From: Kitasatospora cineracea
GTDB lineage: Bacteria > Actinomycetota > Actinomycetes > Streptomycetales > Streptomycetaceae
DNA: 64,000 nt
Assembly (NCBI RefSeq): GCF_003751605.1
Contig: NZ_RJVJ01000001.1
Span: forward strand, 2,914,001 to 2,978,000
Reading direction: 5' to 3'
The number at the start of each line of letters is the position of its first letter. The stretch's first letter is position 1. The position numbers and the translations under genes are program-made. Positions 38,455 to 48,158 of this stretch are shown here, one piece after another. A model generated the notes under the pieces. That model did not search any database, had not been told where the DNA came from, and was given only the letters and a program-made list of their open reading frames with translations.

Positions 38455-41205
38455 TTAGGCGTCGCCGCCCGCGGCGCCCGGGTCGGCCGCGGCCACGTCG
38501 AGCAGCTGGTAGCGGTCGATGGCCGCCTTCAGCAGCGAGCGGTCGATCTTGCCCTGCTTGGCCAGCTCGGTGAGCGTGCCGAGGACGATCGACTGCGCGT
38601 CGATGTGGAAGAAGCGCCGGGCCGCGCCGCGGGTGTCGGCGAAGCCGAAGCCGTCGGCGCCCAGGGACTGGTACTGGCCGGGGACCCAGCGGGCGATCTG
38701 GTCCGGGACGGCGCGCATCCAGTCGGAGACGGCCACGAACGGACCCTCGGCCCCGGAGAGCTTGGTGGTCACGTACGGGACGCGCTGCGGCTCCTCGGGG
38801 TGCAGGAGGTTGAACTCCTCGGCCTCGACGGCGTCGCGGCGCAGCTCGTTCCAGGAGGTCGCCGACCAGACGTCCGCCTTGACGTTCCAGTCCTCGGCGA
38901 GGATGCGCTGGGCCTCCAGGGCCCACGGCACGGCCACGCCGGAGGCGATGACCTGCGCGGGGATCTGGCCGGCCTCGCCCGCCTTGAGCCGGTAGAGGCC
39001 CTTGAGGATGCCCTCGACGTCCACGCCCTCCGGCTCGGCCGGCATCTTGATCGGCTCGTTGTAGACCGTCATGTAGTAGAAGACGTCCTCGCCGTGCGGG
39101 TGCTCGGCGGAGGAGCCGTACATGCGGCGCAGGCCGTCCTGGACGATGTGGGCGATCTCGTACCCGTAGGCCGGGTCGTAGGCGACCACGCCGGGGTTGG
39201 TGGAGGCCAGCAGGTGCGAGTGGCCGTCGGCGTGCTGCAGGCCCTCACCGGTCAGGGTGGTGCGGCCGGCGGTGGCGCCGATGACGAAGCCGCGGGCCAG
39301 CTGGTCGGCCATCTGCCAGAACTGGTCGCCGGTGCGCTGGAACCCGAACATCGAGTAGAAGACGTACACCGGGATCAGCGGCTCGCCGTGCGTCGCGTAC
39401 GAGGAGCCGGCCGCGATCAGCGAGGCGGTGCAGCCGGCCTCGGAGATGCCGTCGTGCAACATCTGGCCGGACGGGGACTCCTTGTACGCCAGCAGCAGCT
39501 CGCGGTCGACCGACTCGTAGGTCTGGCCGAGCGGGTTGTAGATCTTGGCGGACGGGAACAGCGAGTCCATGCCGAAGGTGCGGTACTCGTCGGGCGCGAT
39601 CGGCACGAAGCGGTTGCCGATGCCCTTGTCGCGCATCAGGTCCTTGAGCACCCGGACGAACGCCATGGTGGTGGCGATGGTCTGGTTGCCGGAGCCCTTC
39701 TTGACCGCCTTGTACGCGTCGTCGCCCGGCAGTTCGAGCTTGCGCGGGCGCACCTTGCGGGTGGGCACGTAGCCGCCGAGCTCCTGCCGGCGGTCGTGCA
39801 TGTACTGGATCTCCTCCGAGTTGCGGCCCGGGTGGTAGTAGGGCGGGTAGCCCTCGTCCAGCTGCTTGTCGGTGATCGGCAGGTGCAGCCGGTCGCGGAA
39901 GCGCTTCAGGTCCTCGACCGTCAGCTTCTTCATCTGGTGGGTGGCGTTGCGGCCCTCGAAGTTGGGGCCCAGCGTCCAGCCCTTGACGGTCTGCGCCAGG
40001 ATGACGGTCGGCTGGCCCTTGTGCTCGCGGGCGGCCTTGAACGCGGCGTAGACCTTGCGGTGGTCGTGGCCGCCGCGGCCCAGGTGCTGGATCTGGTGGT
40101 CGGTCATGTTCTCGACCATGGCGCGCAGCCGCAGGTCGCCGCCGAAGAAGTGCTCGCGGATGTACGAGCCGGTCTCGGTGGCGTAGGTCTGGAACTGGCC
40201 GTCCGGGGTGGTGTTCAGCTTGTTGACCAGGACGCCGTCGCGGTCCTGGGCCAGCAGCGGGTCCCAGGACCGGTCCCAGACGAGCTTGATGACGTTCCAG
40301 CCGGCGCCGCGGAACTGCGACTCCAGCTCCTGGATGATCTTGCCGTTGCCGCGGACCGGGCCGTCCAGGCGCTGCAGGTTGCAGTTGACCACGAAGGTCA
40401 GGTTGTCCAGGCCCTCTCGAGCGGCGAGCGAGAGCTGGCCGAGCGATTCCGGCTCGTCCATCTCGCCGTCCCCGAGGAAGGCGTACACCTGCGAGTCGGA
40501 GGTGTCCTTGATGCCGCGGTGCTCCAGGTAGCGGTTCATCCGGGCCTGGTAGATCGCGCCGAGCGGGCCGAGGCCCATCGAGACGGTCGGGAACTCCCAG
40601 AAGTCCGGCATCAGCCGCGGGTGCGGGTAGCTGGAGAGGCCGTACGGCGCCTTGGACTTCTCCTGCCGGAAGGCGTCGAGCTGCTGCTCGGTCAGCCGGT
40701 CCAGCAGGAAGGCGCGGGCGTAGATGCCGGGCGAGGCGTGGCCCTGGAAGAAGACCTGGTCGCCGGACTCGCCGTCGGCGTCCTTGCCGCGGAAGAAGTA
40801 GTTGAAGCCCACGTCGTACAGGGACGCGGAGGAGGCGAAGGTGGCGATGTGCCCGCCGACGCCGATGCCGGGACGCTGGGCGCGGGAGACCATGACGGCC
40901 GCGTTCCAGCGCGTCGCGTTCAGGATCTTGCGCTCGATCTCCTCGTTGCCGGGGAAGAACGGCTCGTCCTTGGTGGCGATGGTGTTGACGTAGTCCGTGC
41001 TGCGCATCTCGGGCACGGCGACACGCTTCTCGCGGGCGCGCTCGATCAGCCGCAGCATGAGGTAGCGGGCGCGCTCGCGCCCGCGCTCGTCGATGGCGGC
41101 GTCAAGGGACTCCAGCCACTCCGCGGTCTCCTCGGGATCGAAGTCCGGGACCTGGCTCGGGAGGCCGCCAATGATGATCGGGTTGCGATCGGATCCGGAA
41201 GCCAC
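38455..41205 (-). CDS. aceE: Pyruvate dehydrogenase E1 component, homodimeric (AceE)
   Basis: This 916-residue protein starts at the GTG at 41205, with AAGGA 6 nt upstream. It is the thiamine-diphosphate-dependent E1 of the pyruvate dehydrogenase complex, decarboxylating pyruvate and acetylating the E2 lipoyl group. The ThDP motif is [12 protein letters not shown]...[14 protein letters not shown]. Other family blocks are [19 protein letters not shown] and [10 protein letters not shown]. Length is as usual for actinobacterial AceE. It stands alone, as is common in these genomes where E2 and E3 lie elsewhere. Confidence 0.97.
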   Translation of the reverse strand: MASGSDRNPIIIGGLPSQVPDFDPEETAEWLESLDAAIDERGRERARYLMLRLIERAREKRVAVPEMRSTDYVNTIATKDEPFFPGNEEIERKILNATRWNAAVMVSRAQRPGIGVGGHIATFASSASLYDVGFNYFFRGKDADGESGDQVFFQGHASPGIYARAFLLDRLTEQQLDAFRQEKSKAPYGLSSYPHPRLMPDFWEFPTVSMGLGPLGAIYQARMNRYLEHRGIKDTSDSQVYAFLGDGEMDEPESLGQLSLAAREGLDNLTFVVNCNLQRLDGPVRGNGKIIQELESQFRGAGWNVIKLVWDRSWDPLLAQDRDGVLVNKLNTTPDGQFQTYATETGSYIREHFFGGDLRLRAMVENMTDHQIQHLGRGGHDHRKVYAAFKAAREHKGQPTVILAQTVKGWTLGPNFEGRNATHQMKKLTVEDLKRFRDRLHLPITDKQLDEGYPPYYHPGRNSEEIQYMHDRRQELGGYVPTRKVRPRKLELPGDDAYKAVKKGSGNQTIATTMAFVRVLKDLMRDKGIGNRFVPIAPDEYRTFGMDSLFPSAKIYNPLGQTYESVDRELLLAYKESPSGQMLHDGISEAGCTASLIAAGSSYATHGEPLIPVYVFYSMFGFQRTGDQFWQMADQLARGFVIGATAGRTTLTGEGLQHADGHSHLLASTNPGVVAYDPAYGYEIAHIVQDGLRRMYGSSAEHPHGEDVFYYMTVYNEPIKMPAEPEGVDVEGILKGLYRLKAGEAGQIPAQVIASGVAVPWALEAQRILAEDWNVKADVWSATSWNELRRDAVEAEEFNLLHPEEPQRVPYVTTKLSGAEGPFVAVSDWMRAVPDQIARWVPGQYQSLGADGFGFADTRGAARRFFHIDAQSIVLGTLTELAKQGKIDRSLLKAAIDRYQLLDVAAADPGAAGGDA

Positions 41206-41673
41206 GCTGTTCCTTCACTGTCGGTCGAAGCTGAGTTGTCGCGCCGCCTCCATCGTGCTACCGCGTTCGGAGATCCGTCATCTCTACCGATCGGTAACCG
41301 TTCCGCCCGTTGGGCGGTACGGTCAGGAGGTGGTCCGACCTGGGACCCCGGCCGGACGATGGCGGCCGGTCGGGATGAGGGCCAACAGGAGACTTTACGC
41401 CCGCACCCTGCTCCGACCCGAATGCCGTTCGCATCTCGGGCACGCGTGCGGGGGGTGAACGGGCTGCGGACGGGTACGAGACGAAGCAGCCTTGTCGGTA
41501 CGGACAGGGACATACGGGTGTGTTCACCACCACAGTGGGCGGCGTGTCGCCCGGCGACACGTCAACCTTTGGGTGGGATCGGGGGTCGGGTACTTGCGCG
41601 AACCGCCGCTCCCGTGTGGACTACGGCCACAGCCCCGGCATGGACGCCGGGCCGAATACTGGAGGTTATTCCC
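41206..41673. promoter_or_regulatory. Divergent aceE / DUF3052 control region
   Basis: About 470 bp with no supportable gene. It must hold promoters for aceE (left) and the DUF3052 gene (right). A short dyad, GTGTCGCCCGGCGACAC (41541-41557), is the only symmetrical element I see. Confidence 0.5.
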
Positions 41674-42111
41674 GTGAGCGCGACCGCGGACCCCGCGGAC
41701 AAGTCCAACCCGGCTCTCCGCCTCGGCTTCGAACAGGGCCAGATCATCCAGGAGCTCGGGTACGACGAAGACAGTGACCAGGACCTCCGCGAGGGCATCG
41801 AGGAGATCACTGGCTCCGAACTCGTCGACGAGGACTACGACGACGTCGCCGACGGCGTCCTGCTGTGGCACCGCGACGAGGACGGGGATCTCACCGACGC
41901 CCTGGTCGACGCCCTGGAGTACCTGGCGGAGGGCGGCCTGATCTGGCTGCTCACCCCGAAGACCGGCCGCGACGGCCACGTCGAGGCGCACGAGATCGCC
42001 GACGCCGCGAAGACCGCCGGCCTCTCGCAGACCAGCTCGGTGGCGATCGCCAAGGACTGGGCGGGCACCCGCCTGGCCACCCCGAAGGCCTCGAAGACCG
42101 GCAAGCGCTGA
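41674..42111 (+). CDS. DUF3052 family protein
   Basis: This 145-residue acidic protein starts at the GTG at 41674, 8 nt after GGAGG. The blocks LRLGFEQGQIIQELGYDEDSD and VADGVLLWHRDEDGDLTDALVDAL are typical of DUF3052, an actinobacterial family. The C-terminus has a Lys-rich tail (TPKASKTGKR). Its biochemical role is not established. The constant position divergent from aceE in this order suggests a conserved relation with central metabolism. Confidence 0.92.
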   Translation: MSATADPADKSNPALRLGFEQGQIIQELGYDEDSDQDLREGIEEITGSELVDEDYDDVADGVLLWHRDEDGDLTDALVDALEYLAEGGLIWLLTPKTGRDGHVEAHEIADAAKTAGLSQTSSVAIAKDWAGTRLATPKASKTGKR

Positions 42112-42130
42112 CTTCGGACCGCGACCCGCG

Positions 42131-42166
42131 ACGGGCCCCGCCGACCACCCGGTCGGCGGGGCCCGT
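42131..42166 (+). terminator. Terminator after the DUF3052 gene
   Basis: ACGGGCCCCGCCGACC (42131-42146), loop ACCC, perfect complement at 42151-42166. Confidence 0.85.
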
Positions 42167-42322
42167 CGGCGTCCGGCCGCCGGGCGCCCCGTCCCGGCCT
42201 GTTCACCAGCAGCGAACGCCTCGCCCGGACGGCCGACCCGGCTCACCCGGACGGCCGAACCGGGCCCGGCGGGTGGGAGGATCTTCCTGCCCGCACCACC
42301 GTTCAGGCAGGAAGGCCCTCCC

Positions 42323-42781
42323 ATGACCATCGAGATCGGCGCCCAGGCCCCGGACTTCGAGCTGAAGAACCAGCACGGCGAGTCGGTGAAGCTGTCCGAC
42401 TTCCGCGGCGAGAAGAACGTCGTCCTGGTCTTCTACCCGTTCGCCTTCACCGGCGTCTGCACCGGCGAGGTCTGCGAGATCCAGAAGGAGCTGCCGCGCC
42501 TGCAGAACGACGAGGTGCAGGTGCTCGCGGTCTCCAACGACTCGCCGTTCTCGCTGCGGGTGTTCGGCGACCAGGAGGGCCTGGAGTACCCGCTGCTGTC
42601 GGACTTCTGGCCGCACGGCGAGGTCTCCCGGGCCTACGGCGTCTTCAACGAGGAGAAGGGCTGCGCGGTGCGCGGCACCTTCGTCATCGACAAGGAGGGC
42701 GCGGTCCGCTGGAGCATCGTCAACGGCCTGCCGGACGCCCGGGACACCCAGGAGTACCTGGCCGCCCTCGGCGCGCTCTGA
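42323..42781 (+). CDS. AhpE-type peroxiredoxin
   Basis: This 152-residue protein reduces peroxides via the peroxidatic Cys46 in [13 protein letters not shown]; Cys51 lies five residues on and could act in resolution. The PxxxTxxC active-site wording and the length match the 1-Cys AhpE group of actinobacteria. It is followed by a hairpin and then the TerD cluster. Cytoplasmic. Confidence 0.94.
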   Translation: MTIEIGAQAPDFELKNQHGESVKLSDFRGEKNVVLVFYPFAFTGVCTGEVCEIQKELPRLQNDEVQVLAVSNDSPFSLRVFGDQEGLEYPLLSDFWPHGEVSRAYGVFNEEKGCAVRGTFVIDKEGAVRWSIVNGLPDARDTQEYLAALGAL

Positions 42782-42800
42782 CGCTCCCGCGCACGGCCCG

Positions 42801-42844
42801 CTCGGCCCGGTCCGGCGGAACTTCCGCCGGGTTCCCGGGCCGAG
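42801..42844 (+). terminator. Hairpin after the peroxiredoxin gene
   Basis: CTCGGCCCGG (42801-42810) pairs with 42834-42844, and an inner stem CCGGCGGAA/TTCCGCCGG (42812-42830) extends it. Confidence 0.65.
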
Positions 42845-42921
42845 TCTCCGGCGCGGCCCGGGAACCCGGCACTACGATCGGGCCGTTGACGGATCGGGAA
42901 CCCGACTTCTTGGAGGACCAC

Positions 42922-43497
42922 GTGGGTGTCAGCCTGAGCAAGGGCGGCAATGTCTCGCTCACCAAGGAGGCGCCCGGCCTGACCGCCGTGGTCGTCGGCC
43001 TCGGGTGGGACGCGCGCAGCACCACCGGCGCCGACTTCGACCTGGACGCCAGCGGGCTGCTCTGCACCGAGCAGGGCAAGGTCCGCTCGGACGCCGACTT
43101 CATCTTCTTCAACAACCTCAAGAGCGCCGACGGCTCGGTCGAGCACACCGGCGACAACCTCACCGGCGAGGGCGAGGGCGACGACGAGCAGATCAAGGTG
43201 AACCTGGCCGGCGTCCCGGCCGACGTCGCCAAGATCGTCTTCCCGGTGTCGATCTACGACGCGGAGAACCGGCAGCAGAGCTTCGGCCAGGTCCGCAACG
43301 CCTACATCCGGGTGGTCAACCAGGCCGGCGGCGCCGAGATCGCCCGCTACGACCTCTCCGAGGACGCCTCGACCGAGACCGCGATGGTCTTCGGCGAGCT
43401 GTACCGCAACGGCGCCGAGTGGAAGTTCCGCGCCATCGGCCAGGGCTACGCCTCCGGCCTGCGCGGCATCGCCCAGGACTTCGGCGTCAACGTCTGA
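42922..43497 (+). CDS. terD: TerD-family protein 1
   Basis: This 191-residue protein starts at the GTG at 42922 with GGAGGA upstream. TerD domains bind Ca2+ through acidic loops; the signature [18 protein letters not shown] and the acidic stretch [14 protein letters not shown] are intact, as is the C-terminal [19 protein letters not shown]. These proteins belong to tellurite/stress-responsive Ter systems. A second copy lies beyond the kinase at 46336-46911. Confidence 0.95.
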   Translation: MGVSLSKGGNVSLTKEAPGLTAVVVGLGWDARSTTGADFDLDASGLLCTEQGKVRSDADFIFFNNLKSADGSVEHTGDNLTGEGEGDDEQIKVNLAGVPADVAKIVFPVSIYDAENRQQSFGQVRNAYIRVVNQAGGAEIARYDLSEDASTETAMVFGELYRNGAEWKFRAIGQGYASGLRGIAQDFGVNV

Positions 43498-43516
43498 CCG
43501 GGCGTCAACGGCCTTG

Positions 43517-43546
43517 CGGGCCGGGGCCGTTCGCGGCCCCGGCCCG
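43517..43546. terminator. Terminator between terD1 and the PQQ-kinase gene
   Basis: CGGGCCGGGGCCG (43517-43529), TTCG tetraloop, perfect complement 43534-43546. Confidence 0.85.
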
Positions 43547-43554
43547 TCGCGTTC

Positions 43555-45924
43555 CTACACCGGCGGCAGGGCCATCACCTGGTTGCCCTGGACGGCGATC
43601 AGCAGGTCCCCGCCGCCCGCCAGGTGCCAGGGCAGCTCGGCGCCCGCGTTGGTCTGGAACACCCAGCGGACCTTGTGGCCCACCACGTCGACCGCGTAGA
43701 TGCCGTGCTCGGGGCTGGGCACGAACAGGGTGTCCCCGACCAGCACCGGGTTGGTGTCCATCGACACCTCGACGGGCAGCTCCAGGTGCCACAGCTCGGT
43801 GCCGTCGGCGGCGTTGAACGCCACCACCCGGGTCGGGGCGGTCGGGGTGAAGGTGGTGCCCTGGTAGGTCAGGGTCATGCCGCCGAGCACCGAGTACACG
43901 ACGTGCCCGCCCGCCGCGGGCGGCGAGTACCACATGTGGGTCGAGCGGTCCGAGGTCTTCGCCCAGACCTGCTTGCCGTCGGAGACCCGCACCGCCTGGA
44001 GGCCGTTCGGGTCGGCCGAGCAGAACACCAGGCCGTCCTGGAGCACCGGCTGGTAGGCGGCGTGCGAGTTGGTGGTGGCGAACCAGATCTGGGAGCCGTC
44101 GGCCAGCGACCGGGCGACCAGGTTCTCCTTGCTGTCGGTGTACAGCAGGGCGTCCGCGGTCAGGTCGGAGCTGACCGTGTAGTCGGCGGTCTGCTGGCGG
44201 TGCTGGTTCCACAGCATCGAGCCGTCCTTGCGGGACAGCGCCATGATGCCCTTGCCGGTCTTGGCGCCCATGTCGGGCAGGCCCTTGTCGTCCAGCTGCA
44301 GGTAGGCGCACATCGCGTACACGGCGCGGTCGTCGGCGTTCAGCACCATGTCCGAGGCGATCTGGGTGCCGTTCGGCTTCCCGCGCTCGGACTGGTACTT
44401 CCACAGCACGGTGCCGGTGGCGGCGTCCACCGTGATCAGGTCGGCGACCGTGCCGTAGCTGATGGTGCCGCCCGCGCAGGCCATGTTGTAGGCCATCGCG
44501 TCCTTGGTGATCCACTTCTCCTTGCCGTCCGCCAGGTTCACCGCGACCAGGTCGGAGCTGCCCAGGTGCAGCAGGCCGGGGGAGAAGGCCATGCCGAGGC
44601 TGCCGACGTTGCTCTCGGCGGTCCGGTACGTCCACAGCGGGGCCGGCGGCATGCCCGGGGCGCGGGACGGGGCCGCGCTGGACGCGGCGGCGGGGGAGGC
44701 GCTGCCGGTCGGCGGGGCCGGGGCCGGACCGGGGCCGGGCTTCGAGCCGCCGCTCAGCGCCCAGGCGGTCAGGCCGCCCGCGCCGGCCAGCACCGCGGCG
44801 CCGCCGCCCAGCAGCAGCGCCCGGCGGGACGGGCCGGGGCGCCCGGCGGGCGGGGCGGACCCGATCGGCTCGGTGGGGTGCCCGGCCCGCCCGGCGTCCG
44901 GGGCCGGGGCGCCGGGCGCGCGCAGGCGAACGGTGCCCGGGCCGGAGACCTCGGTGGGGGTGCGGACGGCCGGCGCGGCGGCCGGGCCCGAGCGCGGGTC
45001 GCCGGGGCGGACCGGGGCCTCCAGGTCCATCACCTCGGCGGCGCGGGTGGCGATGTCCGAGGCCAGCGCGGCCGGCAGCCAGCCGGAGCGGGCCGGGGCC
45101 GCCGGCTCGCCCAGCAGCGCGCCGAGCCCGGCCGGGGAGGGGCGGTCGGCCGGGTCCTTGGCCAGGCAGGCGGTGACCGCCGGGAGCAGCGGCCCGGGCA
45201 CCCCCGACAGGTCGGGCTCGTCGTGCACCACCCGGTACAGCAGGGAGGCCGCGGACGGCGCCCCGCCGTCCTCGGCGTGGTCGAACGGGCCGTGGCCGGT
45301 GGCGGCGAAGACCAGCACCGAGCCGAGCGAGAACACGTCGCCGGCCGGGCCCAGCCGGCGCCCGGCGGCCTGCTCGGGGCTCATGAACCCGGGCGAGCCG
45401 ACCACCACGCCGGTGGACGTCATCCGGTCGCCGTCCAGTGCCCGGGCGATGCCGAAGTCGATCACCCGCGGCCCGTCGGCGGCCAGCAGCACGTTGGACG
45501 GCTTGAGGTCGCGGTGCACCAGCCCGGCGGCGTGGATCGCCGCCAGCGCCTGGCCCAGGCCCACGCCCAGGGTGCGCACCGCCTCCACCGGCAGCGGCCC
45601 GTGGCCGCGCACCGCGTCGTCCAGCGCCGGGCCGAGCACGTACGCGGTGGCCAGCCAGGGCGTCGGCCCGTCCCGGTCGGCGTCCACCACCGGGGCGGTG
45701 AAGGTGCCGCCCACGGACTGCGCGGCGGACACCTCGCGGCGGAACCGCTCGCGGAAGTCGGCGTCCCCGGCGAGGTCGGCGCGGACCACCTTGACCGCGA
45801 CGGTGCGGCCGCCGGCGGAGCGGGCCAGGTACACCCGGCCCATGCCGCCGACGCCGAGTCTGGCCAGCAGCAGGTAGGGGCCGACCGACTCGGGGTCGGT
45901 GCGGTCGAGCGGTTCGAACGGCAT
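43555..45924 (-). CDS. Membrane Ser/Thr protein kinase with PQQ-like propeller sensor
   Basis: This 789-residue protein starts at the ATG at 45924. Residues ~15-285 are a Hanks-type kinase: G-loop LGVGGMGRVY, Lys45 (VAVKVV), catalytic HRDLKPSN (Asp139), DFG at 156-158 and activation segment GSPGFMSPEQ. A Pro/Ala juxtamembrane linker leads to one TM helix (~368-390). The outer region, ~428-789, is a PQQ-like propeller with blades such as SLADGSQIWFATTN and VVAFNAADGTELW. This resembles PknD/AfsK-like kinases, which sense an outer ligand. It sits between two terD genes in opposite orientation. Confidence 0.92.
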   Translation of the reverse strand: MPFEPLDRTDPESVGPYLLLARLGVGGMGRVYLARSAGGRTVAVKVVRADLAGDADFRERFRREVSAAQSVGGTFTAPVVDADRDGPTPWLATAYVLGPALDDAVRGHGPLPVEAVRTLGVGLGQALAAIHAAGLVHRDLKPSNVLLAADGPRVIDFGIARALDGDRMTSTGVVVGSPGFMSPEQAAGRRLGPAGDVFSLGSVLVFAATGHGPFDHAEDGGAPSAASLLYRVVHDEPDLSGVPGPLLPAVTACLAKDPADRPSPAGLGALLGEPAAPARSGWLPAALASDIATRAAEVMDLEAPVRPGDPRSGPAAAPAVRTPTEVSGPGTVRLRAPGAPAPDAGRAGHPTEPIGSAPPAGRPGPSRRALLLGGGAAVLAGAGGLTAWALSGGSKPGPGPAPAPPTGSASPAAASSAAPSRAPGMPPAPLWTYRTAESNVGSLGMAFSPGLLHLGSSDLVAVNLADGKEKWITKDAMAYNMACAGGTISYGTVADLITVDAATGTVLWKYQSERGKPNGTQIASDMVLNADDRAVYAMCAYLQLDDKGLPDMGAKTGKGIMALSRKDGSMLWNQHRQQTADYTVSSDLTADALLYTDSKENLVARSLADGSQIWFATTNSHAAYQPVLQDGLVFCSADPNGLQAVRVSDGKQVWAKTSDRSTHMWYSPPAAGGHVVYSVLGGMTLTYQGTTFTPTAPTRVVAFNAADGTELWHLELPVEVSMDTNPVLVGDTLFVPSPEHGIYAVDVVGHKVRWVFQTNAGAELPWHLAGGGDLLIAVQGNQVMALPPV

Positions 45925-46335
45925 CGCTCCGGTGCTCCCTCTGTTCGTCCGTGCGTCGGGCCGCTCGATGCTTCGCCCGGCGGTCCCGGCAGCGTACCGG
46001 CCGGGCCGCGGCCGGATTCCGGCGCTCCCCGCCGCGGTTGCGGGGCCGCCGGGCGGGGCGGGGGCGCTTGATAGATTCGGCGGCGATCCGCACACCGACC
46101 GGGTGCGTGCGCGGGCGGTCCGAGGCCGCCCGGCGGGGCGGCCGGGCCGGTCGCGCGGCGGAGTTCAGCAAGTTCAGTCGGGTGTGCAGCACTGCGCGGC
46201 CGCCGGGGGGCGTAGATCTCTTGGGGTGCGTCCGCCGGGCGCGCCCGCCGGATCCGGCCCTCCCGGGCGGGTCGGCGGCAGTGCAACGATGCACACCCCG
46301 GGAGCCCCGGAGACGGGGAGCTGGGAGGAAGTCCG
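45925..46335. promoter_or_regulatory. Divergent control region, kinase / terD2
   Basis: About 410 bp without a supportable gene, carrying promoters for the kinase (left) and terD2 (right). Only a short direct repeat, GTTCAGCAAGTTCAGT (46161-46176), stands out, ~160 bp before terD2. Confidence 0.45.
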
Positions 46336-46911
46336 ATGACCGTCACCCTCGCCAAGGGCGGGAACGTCTCGCTGACCAAGGCCGCGCCGAACCTGACGCA
46401 GGTCCAGATCGGCCTGGGCTGGGACGCCCGGTCCACCACCGGCGCGCCCTTCGACCTGGACGCCAGCGCGCTGCTGTGCTCCAGCGGCCGGGTCCTCGGC
46501 GACGAGTACTTCGTGTTCTACAACAACCTGCGCAGCCCCGAGGGCTCGGTCGAGCACCAGGGCGACAACCTCACCGGCGACGGCGACGGGGACGACGAGG
46601 TGGTGCAGGTGCACCTCGACCTGGTGCCCACCCAGATCGACAAGGTCGTCTTCGCCGTCTCCATCTACGACGCCGACGCCCGGCTGCAGAGCTTCGGCCA
46701 GGTCTCCAACGCCTACATCCGGGTGGTCAACCTGACGGACGGCGCCGAGATCGCCCGCTACGACCTCTCCGAGGACGCGTCCAACGAGACCGCGATGATC
46801 TTCGGCGAGCTGTACCGCTACCAGGGCGAGTGGAAGTTCCGGGCCGTCGGCCAGGGCTACGCCTCCGGCCTGCGCGGCATCGCGCTCGACTTCGGCGTCA
46901 ACGTCCAGTAA
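46336..46911 (+). CDS. terD: TerD-family protein 2
   Basis: This 191-residue protein starts at the ATG at 46336 after GGGAGGA. It is a close paralogue of the copy at 42922-43497 and has the same length: [18 protein letters not shown], the acidic [14 protein letters not shown] and the C-terminal [18 protein letters not shown]. The acidic loops that bind Ca2+ are intact. It lies 60 bp before the DUF475 membrane gene and is probably co-transcribed with it. Confidence 0.95.
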   Translation: MTVTLAKGGNVSLTKAAPNLTQVQIGLGWDARSTTGAPFDLDASALLCSSGRVLGDEYFVFYNNLRSPEGSVEHQGDNLTGDGDGDDEVVQVHLDLVPTQIDKVVFAVSIYDADARLQSFGQVSNAYIRVVNLTDGAEIARYDLSEDASNETAMIFGELYRYQGEWKFRAVGQGYASGLRGIALDFGVNVQ

Positions 46912-46971
46912 CAGAGCAGCAGTCACGTCCGGAATGGGTCGATTCCGGCAGCCAGAAAGGTAACTGACCCC

Positions 46972-48077
46972 GTGTTCCTCCGTACGTTCGGATGGTCCTT
47001 CGCCATCACGATCGCCGGCCTGATCGCCGCCGGCCTGATCTGGGGGCCGAAGGATTCGGCGTCGTCCTGATCCTCTCGATCCTCGAGATCTCCCTGTCCT
47101 TCGACAACGCCGTCGTCAACGCCACCGTCCTCAAGCGGATGAACGCCTTCTGGCAGAAGATCTTTCTGACGGTCGGCGTGCTGATCGCGGTCTTCGGCAT
47201 GCGGCTGGTCTTCCCGCTGCTGGTCGTCGGCCTCACCGCGCAGCTCAGCCCGGGCACCGTCATCGAGCTGGCGCTCGACTCGTCCAAGACCCACGACGGC
47301 CACACCTACGCCGAGTACCTGGACATGGCCAACCCGGCCATCGCGGCCTTCGGCGGCATCTTCCTGCTGATGATCTTCCTCGACTTCGTCTTCGAGGAGA
47401 AGGACTTCAACTGGCTGCGCTGGCTGGAGAAGCCGCTGGAGAAGATCGGCAAGCTGGACGCGCTCTCCTCGGTCGTCGCGCTGGTCGTGCTCGCGGTGTC
47501 CTCCCGGCTCTTCGCCGGTGACCGCGCCGAGACGGTGCTGCTGGCCGGCGTCTGCGGCCTCGCCACCTACCTGGCCGTCAACGGCCTGTCCGGGGTGTTC
47601 GAGTCCGGGCTCGAGGCCCAGGAGGAGGCCGAGGAGGAGGCCGAGCGGACCGGCAAGTCGATCGTCCAGGTCGGCGGCAAGGCCGCGTTCTTCCTCTTCA
47701 TCTACCTCGAGGTCCTCGACGCGTCGTTCTCCTTCGACGGCGTGGTCGGCGCGTTCGCCATCTCCCAGGACATCTTCCAGATCACCCTGGGCCTGGGCAT
47801 CGGCGCCATGTACATCCGGTCGCTGACCGTCTTCCTGGTCCGCAAGGGCACCCTGGACGACTACGTGTACCTGGAGCACGGCGCGCACTACGCGATCGGC
47901 GCGCTGGCGCTGATCCTGCTCGCCTCGATCAAGTACCACGTCCCGGAGATCGTCACCGGCCTGATCGGCGTCGCCTTCATCGGCGCGGCGCTGGCCTCCT
48001 CGATGATCCGCAACAAGCGCCAGCAGGGGCTGGAGGGCAGCGGAGCGGAACCCGAAGAAGTCGGGGCGGAGGGCTAG
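46972..48077 (+). pseudogene. DUF475 (TerC-like) membrane protein with an apparent 1-nt frameshift
   Basis: About 368 residues if intact. From the GTG at 46972 the frame reads VFLRTFGWSFAITIAGLIAA, the expected DUF475 N-terminus, then hits a stop. The rest (FGVVLILSILEISLSFDNAV onward) continues in another frame. Adding one G to the G5 run at 47042-47046 restores IWGAEGFGVVLIL. DUF475 is related to TerC, with about nine TM segments and conserved acidic residues in LSFDNAVVNA and FSFDGVVGA; transport of metal ions is suggested. The ATG at 46992 opens the wrong frame. A sequence error, a real mutation or frameshifting are possible. Confidence 0.82.
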
Positions 48078-48092
48078 CGCCCGCCCGCCGCG

Positions 48093-48146
48093 CACCGAAA
48101 AGCCGCGCCCACCGGGAACTCCCCCGGTGGGCGCGGCTTTTCGGTG
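48093..48146. terminator. Terminator between DUF475 and DUF2637 genes
   Basis: Perfect 24-bp stem, CACCGAAAAGCCGCGCCCAC... at 48093-48116 with its complement at 48123-48146. The right arm's TTTT and left arm's AAAA make it a good bidirectional terminator for the convergent pair. Confidence 0.9.
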
Positions 48147-48158
48147 CTGCGGCGCGGC

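Noticed and set aside
38605..41673. Long plus-strand frame antisense to aceE and running into DUF3052
   Set aside because: Only the last 145 codons have a family match and an RBS; the rest is antisense to a firmly identified enzyme.
46992..47060. ATG at 46992 as the DUF475 start
   Set aside because: It opens an Arg-rich frame (VLRHHDRRPDRRR) where a TM helix is expected; the correct N-terminus reads from the GTG at 46972 in another frame.
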